In this document: in pieces, positions 54,791-63,847 of the stretch
Layout of the letters: each line of letters opens with the position of its first letter
How positions within the stretch are numbered: position 1 is the first letter of the stretch
Source of the DNA: Lachnospiraceae bacterium
Lineage (GTDB): Bacteria; Bacillota; Clostridia; Lachnospirales; Lachnospiraceae
NCBI GenBank assembly: GCA_902363675.1
Contig: CABJAV010000002.1
Coordinates: 63,583-127,582, forward strand
Reading direction: 5' to 3'
Length of the DNA stretch: 64,000 nt
The notes under the pieces: model-generated
The model's input: the letters and a program-made list of their open reading frames with translations, nothing else
Told to the model about the DNA's origin: nothing
Databases searched by the model: none
Position numbers and translations under genes: made by a program

Positions 54791-55978
54791 ATGGCAGAAT
54801 TAAAATGTCCGCATTGTGGACAGGCATTTACTGTGGATGATACAGAGGTTAGTTCTATCATTCAGCAGATCAGAGATAAAGAATTTCAGAAGGATTTGAA
54901 GTCGCGAGTGTCCGAAATGGAAGAACACATGCGTGAAAAACATGAACTTGAGCTTGAAGCAAAAGAAAATGAGATTAAGACGAAGGATCGCGAGGCATAC
55001 GAAAAAGAGATTAAGAAATTGCAGGAGCAATTGAAAAAAGAGGAAGCGAAAGTTACTTCTTTACAAAATGATCTAAACAGCAGTGAAGATAAAAAGAAGA
55101 TTGCGGTAATGGAAGCTGTAAAAAAGGTGGAAGATGAAAAGCGCGATCTTGAGGGAAAGCTCACGCAGGAGAAGGATCGGGCACAGTTTCTTCTGACGCA
55201 AAAGGATGATGAAATTGCATATTATAAGGATCTGAAGACACGTATGTCAACCAAGATGGTTGGGGAAACGCTAGAGCAGCATTGCGAGATCCAGTTTAAT
55301 CAGCTGAGAGCCACTGCATTCAGAAACGCTTATTTTGAGAAGGATAACGACGCAAGAAGCGGCAGCAAGGGCGATTATATCTACCGCGAATGTGATGAAA
55401 ATGGCGTAGAAATTATTTCCATCATGTTTGAAATGAAAAATGAGATGGATGAGACTGCGACGAAGCATAAAAATGAGGATTTTTTCAAGGAACTGGACAA
55501 AGACCGGAGAGAGAAAAAGTGCGAGTATGCAGTCCTGGTATCGCTGCTCGAAGCAGACAGTGAGCTATACAACGGCGGAATCGTAGATGTTTCTTATAAA
55601 TATGATAAAATGTATGTTGTGCGTCCACAATGTTTTATTCCGATGATTACGTTGCTTCGGAATGCTGCCATGAACGCGCTGGTCTATAAGCAGGAGCTGG
55701 AAGTGATCCGAAATCAGGATATTGATATCTCTAATTTTGAAGACAGCTTACTGCAGTTTAAAAATGATTTTAGCAGAAACTATAATATTGCGCATACTCA
55801 TTTTGACAAAGCCATTGATGAAATCGATAAGACCATTGACCATTTGCAGAAGGTCAAGAAGGAACTTCTGGGATCTGATAATCAGCTTAGAATTGCAAAT
55901 AATAAGGTGGATGAAGTCAGTGTAAAGAAGCTTACCAAAAATAATCCAACGATGCAGGCGAAGTTTAAAGAATTATGA
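54791..55978 (+). CDS. DUF2130 protein with zinc-ribbon and coiled coil
   Basis: 395 residues. A CPHCGQAF half zinc-ribbon at the N-terminus is followed by a long Glu/Lys-rich coiled coil (about 30-150). The DUF2130 core (about 160-345) then contains [43 protein letters not shown] and [19 protein letters not shown]. The Glu-x-Lys pattern in MFEMKNE resembles a PD-(D/E)XK nuclease fold. Function unproved. The ATG lies 8 bp from GGGAGG; the upstream Met is within it. A terminator follows. Confidence 0.88.
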   Translation: MAELKCPHCGQAFTVDDTEVSSIIQQIRDKEFQKDLKSRVSEMEEHMREKHELELEAKENEIKTKDREAYEKEIKKLQEQLKKEEAKVTSLQNDLNSSEDKKKIAVMEAVKKVEDEKRDLEGKLTQEKDRAQFLLTQKDDEIAYYKDLKTRMSTKMVGETLEQHCEIQFNQLRATAFRNAYFEKDNDARSGSKGDYIYRECDENGVEIISIMFEMKNEMDETATKHKNEDFFKELDKDRREKKCEYAVLVSLLEADSELYNGGIVDVSYKYDKMYVVRPQCFIPMITLLRNAAMNALVYKQELEVIRNQDIDISNFEDSLLQFKNDFSRNYNIAHTHFDKAIDEIDKTIDHLQKVKKELLGSDNQLRIANNKVDEVSVKKLTKNNPTMQAKFKEL

Positions 55979-55983
55979 TTATA

Positions 55984-56027
55984 AAGGATAGAAAAATACA
56001 TTTTGTATTTATTTTTCTATCCTTTTG
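55984..56027 (+). terminator. Terminator after the DUF2130 gene
   Basis: AAAGGATAGAAAAATAC pairs with TATTTTTCTATCCTTTT. Confidence 0.8.
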
Positions 56028-56062
56028 TGCTATATTGGAAACAAAGATGGAGGGCTGCCAGA

Positions 56063-57454
56063 ATGAAGGATATTTATTTAACAAATTATTCCGTTAAGGG
56101 GATTAAGACTTTGGATAAAACGGTTTCGTTGTCTTTTTATAAGAAGACAATCAATAAGGAGCCGGACACACAGGAATATAACATTAAGGGAATTTATGGT
56201 ATGAATGGATCTGGTAAGTCTGGAATTGTGACTTCCGTGGAGATTTTGCGTAATCTTATTATTGATACAGGGTATTTGAATAATCCAATTACACAGAACC
56301 ATTTAGACGCAATTGTCAACAAGAAAGTCGGGAAACTTTCGCTGGAAGCAGAGTTTATGGCAAAGAGTGGTGGAGAGTTGCTTCTTTATCAGTATGAAGT
56401 CACTTTGTCAAAAAATAAAACAGGTAAATTTACGATAGCACAGGAATGTCTGAAAGGGAAAAAAGCAACATTAAAGAGCAGTTCTTTGGAAAAAATATAT
56501 GAAGTTTGTGATGGAGAAATCATCTTTATTTATGGATCGGAAGAAGAGAATGGATTTGTGGCTGAAATTAGAAATAAGACAATGAATTTGTTGTCCACAG
56601 GATCTGTGTCTGCATTAATTTATGATAAATTGTTATGTGCAGGGAGTGATAATTATTTCCTTGACAGGAAAGACAAAGTGGCGCAAGTAATAATGAATGC
56701 TGTTGGTATGCTATTTGCCTTAGGGCATAAGTTACATGTGTACTTAGATGAATCTGACGATCATAAACCGTATATGATCCAAAATACTATTCTTTCTTGT
56801 GATGATGCTGATTCACAGAATGCAAAACTGTATTCATTGATAGGTAATATTTTTGAGTTACAGAATGAAAACATAAGTGTAATATTCAGTAGCCGAAATA
56901 TGATCACAAAGCTAAAATTTGAAAAATTTGTAGATACAATCAATAAATTATATGAATTTCTCCATATTTTTAAATCAGATCTGATGGGCATAGAAATTGA
57001 TAAAAAAGAAAATGGTGATTTTTGGATGTGTGATTTGGTTATGGTGTATGATTCCTACAAAATTCATGCAGAATTTGAAAGCACCGGAATTAAGAAGCTG
57101 ATTAAATTATTTGTGTATATAAGAGAAATGGTTCGCGGTGGAATTGTATTTATTGATGAATTTGATTCGAACCTTCATGATGTTTATTTGTGTGCATTGT
57201 TGGAATATCTGATGGAATATGGAGAAGGGCAGCTCTGTTTTACAACACACAATGTTGGACCGATGGATGTTTTGAAGCAGCATAAAAAGTCAATTGACTT
57301 TTTATCAGAAGATCATCAGATTTATCCATGGAAGACAAATGGCAACTATTCGCCTTCAAAATTATACAGAAACGGTATGATAGAAGGCTCTCCATTTAAT
57401 GTGGATGCAATTGACTTTATTGGAGTTTTTGGTACAGGCGAGGAGGATGAATAG
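56063..57454 (+). CDS. AAA ATPase (AAA_15/AAA_21, RloA/AbiLi-like)
   Basis: 463 residues. The N-terminal IYLTNYSVKGIK strand precedes Walker A GIYGMNGSGKSG (45-53). Walker B is in GGIVFIDEFDSNLHD near residue 365 and the His switch in CFTTHNVGPMDV. This is the SMC/OLD-like ATPase layout with the long insertion between Walker motifs. The start ATG is 9 bp from GGAGGG; an in-frame upstream Met adds 20 hydrophobic residues and is unlikely. The stop overlaps the GTG of the next gene by one base, so the pair is coupled. Such ATPase-plus-TOPRIM/RloB pairs occur in abortive-infection systems. Confidence 0.85.
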   Translation: MKDIYLTNYSVKGIKTLDKTVSLSFYKKTINKEPDTQEYNIKGIYGMNGSGKSGIVTSVEILRNLIIDTGYLNNPITQNHLDAIVNKKVGKLSLEAEFMAKSGGELLLYQYEVTLSKNKTGKFTIAQECLKGKKATLKSSSLEKIYEVCDGEIIFIYGSEEENGFVAEIRNKTMNLLSTGSVSALIYDKLLCAGSDNYFLDRKDKVAQVIMNAVGMLFALGHKLHVYLDESDDHKPYMIQNTILSCDDADSQNAKLYSLIGNIFELQNENISVIFSSRNMITKLKFEKFVDTINKLYEFLHIFKSDLMGIEIDKKENGDFWMCDLVMVYDSYKIHAEFESTGIKKLIKLFVYIREMVRGGIVFIDEFDSNLHDVYLCALLEYLMEYGEGQLCFTTHNVGPMDVLKQHKKSIDFLSEDHQIYPWKTNGNYSPSKLYRNGMIEGSPFNVDAIDFIGVFGTGEEDE

Positions 57455-57981
57455 TGGGGAGCCAGTTTATTTTTGTTGTTGAGACAAATAAGAAATGTCA
57501 GTCTGACTGGATGTATATTAAAGATACAATTGAGCATTTTTATACATTTGATGGAACACAGGTGAAATTAAGTACTGTATATATGGATGGACGGGGGAAT
57601 TATAAGAAAAAGGAAAAAGATATTCAAAGCTTGATTTCACAATATAAGGCGGCTTCTAAGAAGAACCAGTCCAAGGTAATATATTGTTTTGACTGTGACA
57701 ATTTTGACACGAATGCAGAGGATGAGAATTTCCTGAAAAATGCAAAACAATATTGTGAAGAAAATGGATATGAATTTGTCTGGTTTTGCAGAGATATTGA
57801 GCAGGTATATATAGGAAAACAAGTAGAGAAAAGTCTAAAACGTACAGAAGCGGCGACATTTAAGGAAAAGAAGCTTATCACCAATGTGAATGCTGACAAG
57901 TTATTAAAAAAGAATTATTGCGTGAGTGCAAGCAATTTTATGAATATTATGGATCAATTTGAAGAATTTACACGGAAGTAG
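57454..57981 (+). CDS. RloB-like/TOPRIM-like effector partner
   Basis: 175 residues. FVVETNKKCQSDWMYIKD at the N-terminus resembles the RloB opening (VEGEKTE in others, here VETNKK). A strand-Asp-x-Asp motif in KVIYCFDCDNFD matches the TOPRIM-like acidic pair, followed by FVWFCRDIEQVYIG in place of the RloB FELWLL region. It starts with GTG overlapping the ATPase stop. In RloB, AbiLii and related families this partner is the likely nuclease or effector, which the ATPase holds in check. The family assignment is by pattern. Confidence 0.65.
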   Translation: MGSQFIFVVETNKKCQSDWMYIKDTIEHFYTFDGTQVKLSTVYMDGRGNYKKKEKDIQSLISQYKAASKKNQSKVIYCFDCDNFDTNAEDENFLKNAKQYCEENGYEFVWFCRDIEQVYIGKQVEKSLKRTEAATFKEKKLITNVNADKLLKKNYCVSASNFMNIMDQFEEFTRK

Positions 57982-58002
57982 GATTGCAAAAAGGAGACTC
58001 CT

Positions 58003-58284
58003 ATGAATATATACGATGAACTGGAAAATTTAAAAGCGCAGGCCCGTTTAAATCCGGCATTGGCACAGGCTTTACTTGACACGAGAACAGTTTCCAATCC
58101 GGTTACTGCGTTCTGTCGCATTGCGCAGGAAAACGGATGTACATTTTCGGCAATGGACCTTATATCTGCAGGGGAGGATTCTTATGCGGCGATGCGGCGT
58201 TCCACGAATGGTGGAGGGGAGAATTCTCCACTGTTGCAGGGGGAAGATGATCTGTATGAGATGTTTCTGGTGGAATTACTGTAG
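58003..58284 (+). CDS. Small Nif11-like protein
   Basis: 93 residues. ELENLKAQARLNPALAQALL followed by NPVTAFCRIAQENGCTFSAM and DLISAGED has the spacing of Nif11-type leader peptides (helix, then FxxIAxENGxxF, then xDL). The C-terminal AAMRRSTNGGGENSPLLQGE is strongly polar and Gly/Asn-rich. I recall similar small proteins with the same RRSTNGGGENSPLL segment in other Lachnospiraceae. No peptide-modifying enzyme is adjacent. The gene has a weak AAGGAG site. Whether it is a RiPP precursor or a lineage regulator is open. Confidence 0.6.
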   Translation: MNIYDELENLKAQARLNPALAQALLDTRTVSNPVTAFCRIAQENGCTFSAMDLISAGEDSYAAMRRSTNGGGENSPLLQGEDDLYEMFLVELL

Positions 58285-58331
58285 TGTTTGATTCCAATAG
58301 AAGAACATGATTTTTTAGAATAGGAGAACAT

Positions 58332-58637
58332 ATGAAACCCAGAACACCCAAAAGCATAGAATTATACAACAAACTACTCGACCGTGGTTACCCAAGGGAA
58401 TTTTGTGAGCAGGTTTCCCTGAACCTGAACACGGACTGGACCGCGCAGCGCATGCTCGGCTATCTTTCCCATTACCGGAAGCTTCCGATGGAGGAAATCG
58501 CCGATGAGATGCTTGCGATTCTCAGCGACCGGAACCGGATCATGCAAAAGCATGAGCTTGAGAATACGAATGCGAAGTGGAACCAATTTATGATACAGGG
58601 ATTTGAGGACTCGTCACAAAACGACGAAGAGGAGTAG
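58332..58637 (+). CDS. Small hypothetical protein
   Basis: 101 residues, soluble, helical, charged. ELYNKLLDRGYPREFCEQVS and TAQRMLGYLSHYRKLPMEEI suggest a compact helical fold; the C-terminus is acidic (SSQNDEEE). No family recognised. It starts 47 bp after the Nif11-like gene and ends 27 bp before an ABC transporter gene, with which it may be cotranscribed. Confidence 0.65.
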   Translation: MKPRTPKSIELYNKLLDRGYPREFCEQVSLNLNTDWTAQRMLGYLSHYRKLPMEEIADEMLAILSDRNRIMQKHELENTNAKWNQFMIQGFEDSSQNDEEE

Positions 58638-58664
58638 ATAGGCAAATCAACAAAGGAGTGTAGA

Positions 58665-60389
58665 ATGCATACATTAAAGAAATTTATCAAATATTACGGG
58701 CCGTACAAAGCAGTCTTTTTTATAGACTTATTATGTGCAACAATCATCAGTCTTGTGGATCTGGCATATCCACAGATATTGCGTTCACTGACGAAAACGC
58801 TGTTCGTAGGAGAGGCGAAGCAGATTCTGTCTGCGTTAGGACCGATTGCTGCGTTGCTTTTTGCGGCATATGTTCTACAGACACTTTGCAAGTATTACGT
58901 GACATATGCGGGACATATGATGGGTGCACGCATGGAGCGCGATATGCGCAAGGAACTGTTCGACCATTACGAAAAGCTTTCGTTTTCTTATTACGATCAG
59001 CACAATTCCGGACAGATGATGAGCAAGCTGGTATCGGATCTGTTCGATATTTCCGAGCTGGCGCATCATGGCCCGGAAAATCTTTTTATTTCTCTGATTA
59101 AGATTGTCGGATCGTTCCTGTTTTTGTTTGTGATCAACTGGAGACTGGCGATTCCGATGCTGGTGCTCGTAGTTGTTATGCTGATTTTTTCTTATGGGCA
59201 GAACCGCAAAATGCAGGAGACGTTCATGGACAACCGCAGAAAGATAGGAGATATCAATTCCAGTCTGCAGGATACATTGTCCGGTATTCGTGTGGTGCAG
59301 TCGTTTGCAAATGAACGTATTGAACAGGAAAAATTTAATAAAAGCAATGAGGGATTTCTTGTTTCCAAAGACGCGAACTATCGTTGCATGGGAAGCTTTA
59401 TGAGTGGAAATCTGTTCTTCCAGGGAATGATGTATCTCACGACACTGGTGTTTGGTGGATGGCTGATCGCACATGGAAAGATGGCCGTCGGTGATCTGGC
59501 GATGTATGCACTGTATATCGGCATTTTCATCAGCCCGATCCAGATTTTAGTAGAGCTTACGGAGATGATGCAGAAAGGCCTGTCGGGTTTTCGACGTTTC
59601 CTGGACGTGGTCGAGACGGAGCCGGAAATTGTGGATGCAGCAGATGCGCGAATCTTGTCTAATGTAAAAGGCAATGTCTGCTATGAGAATGTTTCTTTCC
59701 ATTACAGCGATGATGATACGCCGGTTTTGGAACATGTTTCTTTTGAGATACCGGCAGGAAAATCGATTGCATTAGTCGGTCCGTCGGGAAGTGGAAAGAC
59801 GACGATCTGTTCGCTGTTGCCACGCTTTTATGATGTGACAGGTGGACGGGTTACGATTGACGGAATTGATGTCAGAAAACTGACACTTGAGAGTCTGAGA
59901 AATCAGATTGGTCTTGTACAGCAGGATGTGTATCTGTTCTGTGGCAGCATCAAGGACAATATTGCATACGGCAGACCGGATGCGACGATGGAGGAAATCG
60001 TTGATGCCGCACGCAAAGCGAACATTCATGATTTCATTATGGAGCTGCCGGATGGATATGATACCTTCGTGGGAGAGCGTGGCACACGCCTGTCCGGTGG
60101 ACAGAAGCAGCGTATTTCAATTGCGCGGGTGTTCCTGAAGAATCCTCCGGTTCTTATATTGGACGAGGCAACCAGTGCACTTGATAACGAAAGCGAGCGC
60201 TATATTCAGAAGAGCCTTGAGGAGCTGGCAAAAGACCGGACGACGATTACCATTGCGCACAGACTTTCTACGATCCGGAATGCGGACGAGATATTGGTTG
60301 TGGCGGAGAATGGAATCGCCGAGCGGGGAACGCATAAGGAACTTTTAAAGCAGGGTGGAATTTATGCACACTATTATGAGATGAGTTGA
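58665..60389 (+). CDS. ABC exporter half-transporter (ATP-binding/permease fusion)
   Basis: 574 residues, six transmembrane helices (about 15-290) plus nucleotide-binding domain. Walker A GPSGSGKTT, Q-loop LVQQDVYLF, signature LSGGQKQR, Walker B VLILDEATSA with catalytic Glu and H-loop IAHRLST are all intact, so it can work as a homodimer. It resembles multidrug or lipid exporters. It is followed by a MATE gene after 13 bp, giving two efflux systems in tandem. AAAGGAG precedes the start. Confidence 0.94.
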   Translation: MHTLKKFIKYYGPYKAVFFIDLLCATIISLVDLAYPQILRSLTKTLFVGEAKQILSALGPIAALLFAAYVLQTLCKYYVTYAGHMMGARMERDMRKELFDHYEKLSFSYYDQHNSGQMMSKLVSDLFDISELAHHGPENLFISLIKIVGSFLFLFVINWRLAIPMLVLVVVMLIFSYGQNRKMQETFMDNRRKIGDINSSLQDTLSGIRVVQSFANERIEQEKFNKSNEGFLVSKDANYRCMGSFMSGNLFFQGMMYLTTLVFGGWLIAHGKMAVGDLAMYALYIGIFISPIQILVELTEMMQKGLSGFRRFLDVVETEPEIVDAADARILSNVKGNVCYENVSFHYSDDDTPVLEHVSFEIPAGKSIALVGPSGSGKTTICSLLPRFYDVTGGRVTIDGIDVRKLTLESLRNQIGLVQQDVYLFCGSIKDNIAYGRPDATMEEIVDAARKANIHDFIMELPDGYDTFVGERGTRLSGGQKQRISIARVFLKNPPVLILDEATSALDNESERYIQKSLEELAKDRTTITIAHRLSTIRNADEILVVAENGIAERGTHKELLKQGGIYAHYYEMS

Positions 60390-60402
60390 TTAGGGGGAGC
60401 AT

Positions 60403-61797
60403 ATGAAATTAAAAGAAAAATGGAAAAAGAAATACATCGGCGATCGCAGCTTTTATCGCAGATATCTGCTGCTTGCAGTTCCGATGATCTTACAGAATGC
60501 AATCACAAATCTTGTGAGTTTTCTGGATAATATTATGGTCGGACAGTTGGGAACAGAGCAGATGTCGGGAGTTGCCATTGTCAATCAGTTGATTTTTGTG
60601 TACAATCTTGCGATTTTTGGCGCAGTGTCTGCAGCAAGCATTTTTGGTGCACAGTATTTCGGACAGGGAAATCACAAGGGACATATGCATTCATTTCGCT
60701 TTAAGCTGTATGCGGCACTTTTGGTGACCATTCTGGCCATTGCATTGTTTGTGACAAAGGGCGCGGATCTGATTTCACTGTATTTGACGGATACTGCTGG
60801 AAACGGTGCGACGGAGCTTGCTTTGCAGTACGGACAGAAGTATCTGGCGATTATGATGATCGGTCTGATTCCGTTTGCGGTCAATCAGGCGTACGCAACG
60901 AATATCAAAGAGACCGGTCAGACGTTTGTTCCGATGATCGCGAGTTTTGTTGCGGTAGGAAGCAATGCGCTGTTGGATTATCTGTTGATCTTTGGTGTGG
61001 GTCCGATTCCGAAACTTGGTGTGGAAGGAGCGGCAATCGCTACCGTGATGGCGCGTTATATTGAGGCTGCAATCGTTATCATCTGGGCACATGTGAAGCG
61101 GGAACAGAACAGATATCTGGAAGGTGCTTATGCAGGATTTGGTATTCCCTTGCAGGAGTTGAAAACAATTATCATCAAGGGACTTCCGCTGATGCTGAAT
61201 GAAGTGCTGTGGGCGGCAGGAATGACAACGGTTACGCAGTGCTATTCGGTGCGCGGACTTGATGTTGTGGCGGGCCTGAATATTGCCACGACCATTACGA
61301 ATCTGTTCAATATTGTTTACATACAGCTTGGTGCGTGCATCAGTATTGTGGTTGGACAGTACCTGGGGGCAGGACAGTTGGAAGAGGCAAAAGATGCGGA
61401 CAACAAAATGATTGTGTTCAGTGTATTCTGTTGTGTGATCATGGCGTTGATCATGCTTCTTGTGGGAGGCTTTTTCCCATCTATTTACAATACTTCGGAG
61501 GAAATCAAGACGCTGGCGACAAGCTTTATTGCAGTGTCGGCAATCATTATGCCGTTCTGTTCGTTCAGCCATGCTTCGTATTTTACATTGCGTTCGGGCG
61601 GAAAAACGCTGGTGACGTTTCTGTTTGATTCCGTGTTTACATGGATTATTGTGGTGCCGATAGCATTTTTGCTGGCACATTATACGGGGCTTGGAATTGT
61701 AAGCGTTTACTTTTTGGTGCAGGCGACGGAGCTGATCAAAGTTGTGATCGGATACTGCATGGTGCGCAGCAATGTATGGGTTGTTAAAATCGTATGA
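60403..61797 (+). CDS. MATE family multidrug/Na+ antiporter
   Basis: 464 residues with twelve predicted transmembrane helices in two similar halves. LAVPMILQNAITNLVSFLDN and IMVGQLGTEQMSGVAIVNQL are typical of the N-terminal half, GLPLMLNEVLWAAGM of the second. The NorM/DinF-like Asp in helix 1 is in FLDNIMVG. The start follows AGGGGGAG by 7 bp. It is likely cotranscribed with the ABC gene. Substrate unknown. Confidence 0.95.
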   Translation: MKLKEKWKKKYIGDRSFYRRYLLLAVPMILQNAITNLVSFLDNIMVGQLGTEQMSGVAIVNQLIFVYNLAIFGAVSAASIFGAQYFGQGNHKGHMHSFRFKLYAALLVTILAIALFVTKGADLISLYLTDTAGNGATELALQYGQKYLAIMMIGLIPFAVNQAYATNIKETGQTFVPMIASFVAVGSNALLDYLLIFGVGPIPKLGVEGAAIATVMARYIEAAIVIIWAHVKREQNRYLEGAYAGFGIPLQELKTIIIKGLPLMLNEVLWAAGMTTVTQCYSVRGLDVVAGLNIATTITNLFNIVYIQLGACISIVVGQYLGAGQLEEAKDADNKMIVFSVFCCVIMALIMLLVGGFFPSIYNTSEEIKTLATSFIAVSAIIMPFCSFSHASYFTLRSGGKTLVTFLFDSVFTWIIVVPIAFLLAHYTGLGIVSVYFLVQATELIKVVIGYCMVRSNVWVVKIV

Positions 61798-61805
61798 TAT
61801 GTCTA

Positions 61806-61859
61806 TTGACAAAGCCACAATGGAAATATATGATATAGGTATCAATTGATACCTATATC
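61806..61859 (+). promoter_or_regulatory. Promoter and perfect 28-bp operator of the toxin-antitoxin module
   Basis: TTGACA, 17-bp spacer, TATGAT is a near-consensus promoter. Overlapping the -10 and covering the start site is a perfect 28-bp palindrome (61832-61859) with core AGGTATCAATTGATACCT. Such a site is expected for autorepression by the HTH antitoxin. Confidence 0.8.
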
Positions 61860-61872
61860 GGAGGGCATTCAT

Positions 61873-62313
61873 TTGGCAAACAAAACAAATGCACGCATTG
61901 AAAGCGAATTAGAAGTTAAAACCTATATACAAGATTTAAAATTTGCTCTTAATAATGGGGCACAAATTAATTTTCAGGCTAAGAGACGTGTAGATGAAAA
62001 TAGAGAAGAAAAATATACAAATCAGTATACAATAAATACATTATTTCCAAATGAAAATCCTGTAGATGCAATAAAGCGGGAGTTATTAACTCTTTCTGTA
62101 GAAGATTATATGCAGACGGTAAAAGATATGCGCTTTCCAAAAAGAAGTGAAATGCGAGAGTTTGGGAAGGTTTATAATGGTACGGATGATGTATATATAA
62201 AAATAAGAGTTGAACTTTTAGGAATATATGGAAATACTACTACATTTGTAATGTCTTTTCATTATGCTGAACGGGCATTCATGCCAGAAATGTTTCCGTA
62301 TAGAAAGAAATAG
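61873..62313 (+). CDS. Probable toxin, MqsR-like
   Basis: About 147 residues with start TTG, chosen because CGGAGGG lies 6-7 bp upstream. LELKTYIQDL-like N-terminal helix (KTYIQDLKFALNNG) is followed by TLSVEDYMQTVKDMRF, DDVYIKIRVELLG and TTTFVMSFHYAE. The order and spacing recall MqsR (LSESDFYKSM, VYLKITV, VLIVSFKEK), an mRNA endonuclease toxin, here with an extended N-terminus and middle. The identification is by pattern only. It lies just before a Zn-finger/HTH antitoxin-like gene, the toxin-first order also seen for mqsRA. Confidence 0.55.
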   Translation: MANKTNARIESELEVKTYIQDLKFALNNGAQINFQAKRRVDENREEKYTNQYTINTLFPNENPVDAIKRELLTLSVEDYMQTVKDMRFPKRSEMREFGKVYNGTDDVYIKIRVELLGIYGNTTTFVMSFHYAERAFMPEMFPYRKK

Positions 62314-62324
62314 GAGGTGCTTTC

Positions 62325-63353
62325 ATGGACATGAAGACTATAAAAAGTGAAAAGCGTTTATGCACGTGTTGCATGGAAGAACATGAAGTGAAAACAGTTC
62401 TTGTCAGGGAGTATACGACTTTTAAAAATGTGAAAGTTATGTATGATGCGTCCTATTTATATTGTGATATAGTAGATGAACTGTATATGGATGAGCAACA
62501 GATGCAGGAAAATGATATAAAACTTAAAGATGCATACAGAAGAGAAGAAGGTCTTTTAACGTCAACACAAATTATCGGAATAAGAGAAAAATATAATATA
62601 AGTCAAAGGGACTTGTGTATATTGCTTGGCTGGGGAGGAAAGACAATTACCAGATATGAGAGTCATCAGGTACAAGATAAAGCACATGATACAATTTTGA
62701 AAAAAATTGATCAGGATCCGGAGTGGTTTTTAGCTTTATTAAGTGATGCAAAAAACAATTTGCCTATGGAATTTTATCAGAAGTATCATTCAGCTGCAAT
62801 CAACTTGTATGAAGAAGATCAGGATGCTTATTTGAGAAAAGCGATTCAGGCCAGTTATGCAAAGTTTCAGGATAATGAACTTTATCATGGAAATACACCA
62901 TTAGCACTTGACAAAGTTGTGGATGTAATCCGATATTTTGCAGCATCAAAAAATGTTACAAATCTTTATAAGGTTAAATTGGTGAAACTTATGTGGTATG
63001 CAGATGCTTTATCTTACAAAAAACGAGGGTATGCAATTACAGGATTGGTGTATCAGGCATTACCGATGGGAGCTGTTCCAGTAGGGCATAACTCGATTAT
63101 AGATTTAAAAGATATACCTTGCAAAGAAGTTGATATGGGGGAGACAAACGCATATCATTTTTCTTTAAAGGGAAAACAAAAATTTTTAACATTATCAGAT
63201 GATGATAAGAAGATTTTAGATATCGTAATTGAAAAGCTTGGAAAGTTGACAAAAAATGAAATTGTTTCATTTATGCACAAAGAACAGGCATATCAGAAAA
63301 CTACACTAAGAGAGGTGATTTCGTTTAAGTACGCCAAAAACTTACAAATATAA
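62325..63353 (+). CDS. Antitoxin with MqsA-type zinc finger, HTH and Panacea (SocA-like) domain
   Basis: 342 residues. An N-terminal CTCCMEEHEVKTV zinc-finger-like segment resembles MqsA/YgiT. A helix-turn-helix follows (about 75-130; IREKYNISQRDLCILLGWG, then TITRYESHQVQ). The C-terminal half (about 190-330) is a Panacea/SocA domain: VVDVIRYFAASKNVTNLYKV, KLVKLMWYADALSYKKRG, then YQALPMGAVPVGHN. Panacea domains neutralise varied toxins. The HTH would bind the palindrome upstream. AGGAGG precedes the start and only 11 bp separate it from the toxin gene. Confidence 0.85.
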   Translation: MDMKTIKSEKRLCTCCMEEHEVKTVLVREYTTFKNVKVMYDASYLYCDIVDELYMDEQQMQENDIKLKDAYRREEGLLTSTQIIGIREKYNISQRDLCILLGWGGKTITRYESHQVQDKAHDTILKKIDQDPEWFLALLSDAKNNLPMEFYQKYHSAAINLYEEDQDAYLRKAIQASYAKFQDNELYHGNTPLALDKVVDVIRYFAASKNVTNLYKVKLVKLMWYADALSYKKRGYAITGLVYQALPMGAVPVGHNSIIDLKDIPCKEVDMGETNAYHFSLKGKQKFLTLSDDDKKILDIVIEKLGKLTKNEIVSFMHKEQAYQKTTLREVISFKYAKNLQI

Positions 63354-63371
63354 TACTATTTTACCGATTTT

Positions 63372-63836
63372 GTGATACAATTTATGCATTACGCTGAAGT
63401 CTTTGTGGATACAATCGTGATCTGTACATTGACCGCGCTTGTTATTTTGTGCAGCGGTGTTTCTATCGGATATGGAGATGCAGCAGGAGCGGAGCTTACC
63501 ATCAGCGGATTTACATCGGCATATGGTGGATGGGTATCTGTTTTTACAGCAATTGCGATGTGCTGTTTCGCATTTTCTACGATTATTGGCTGGGGACTTT
63601 ACGGTACCCGTTGTATTGAGTTTCTTTTTGGCTCCCGCGCTAACAAGTTGTTTATGCTTGTATATGCGCTGGTAGCCATTGTCGGCGCAACCATGAATTT
63701 AGGACTCATGTGGAGCATCGCAGAAACGTTCAACGGTCTTATGGTTATCCCGAACCTGATCGCAGTATTCCTGTTATCCGGTGTTGTTGTAAAACTTGTT
63801 AAAGAATACTTTGCGGGAGAGGGCAAAAAGCAGTAA
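63372..63836 (+). pseudogene. Sodium:alanine symporter (AGCS family), 3' remnant
   Basis: The 150-odd residues match only the last third of AGCS transporters: VFVDTIVICTLTALVILCSG, GGWVSVFTAIAMCCFAFSTI followed by IGWGLYGTRCIEFLFGSRAN, and three to four transmembrane helices. The first 300 residues, with the Na+ and substrate sites, are absent; the toxin-antitoxin module sits directly where they should be. There is no ribosome-binding site at the first Met. A deletion or insertion of the module that removed the 5' part is inferred. The remnant is otherwise intact to its stop. Confidence 0.85.
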
Positions 63837-63847
63837 TTGCATAGCAA

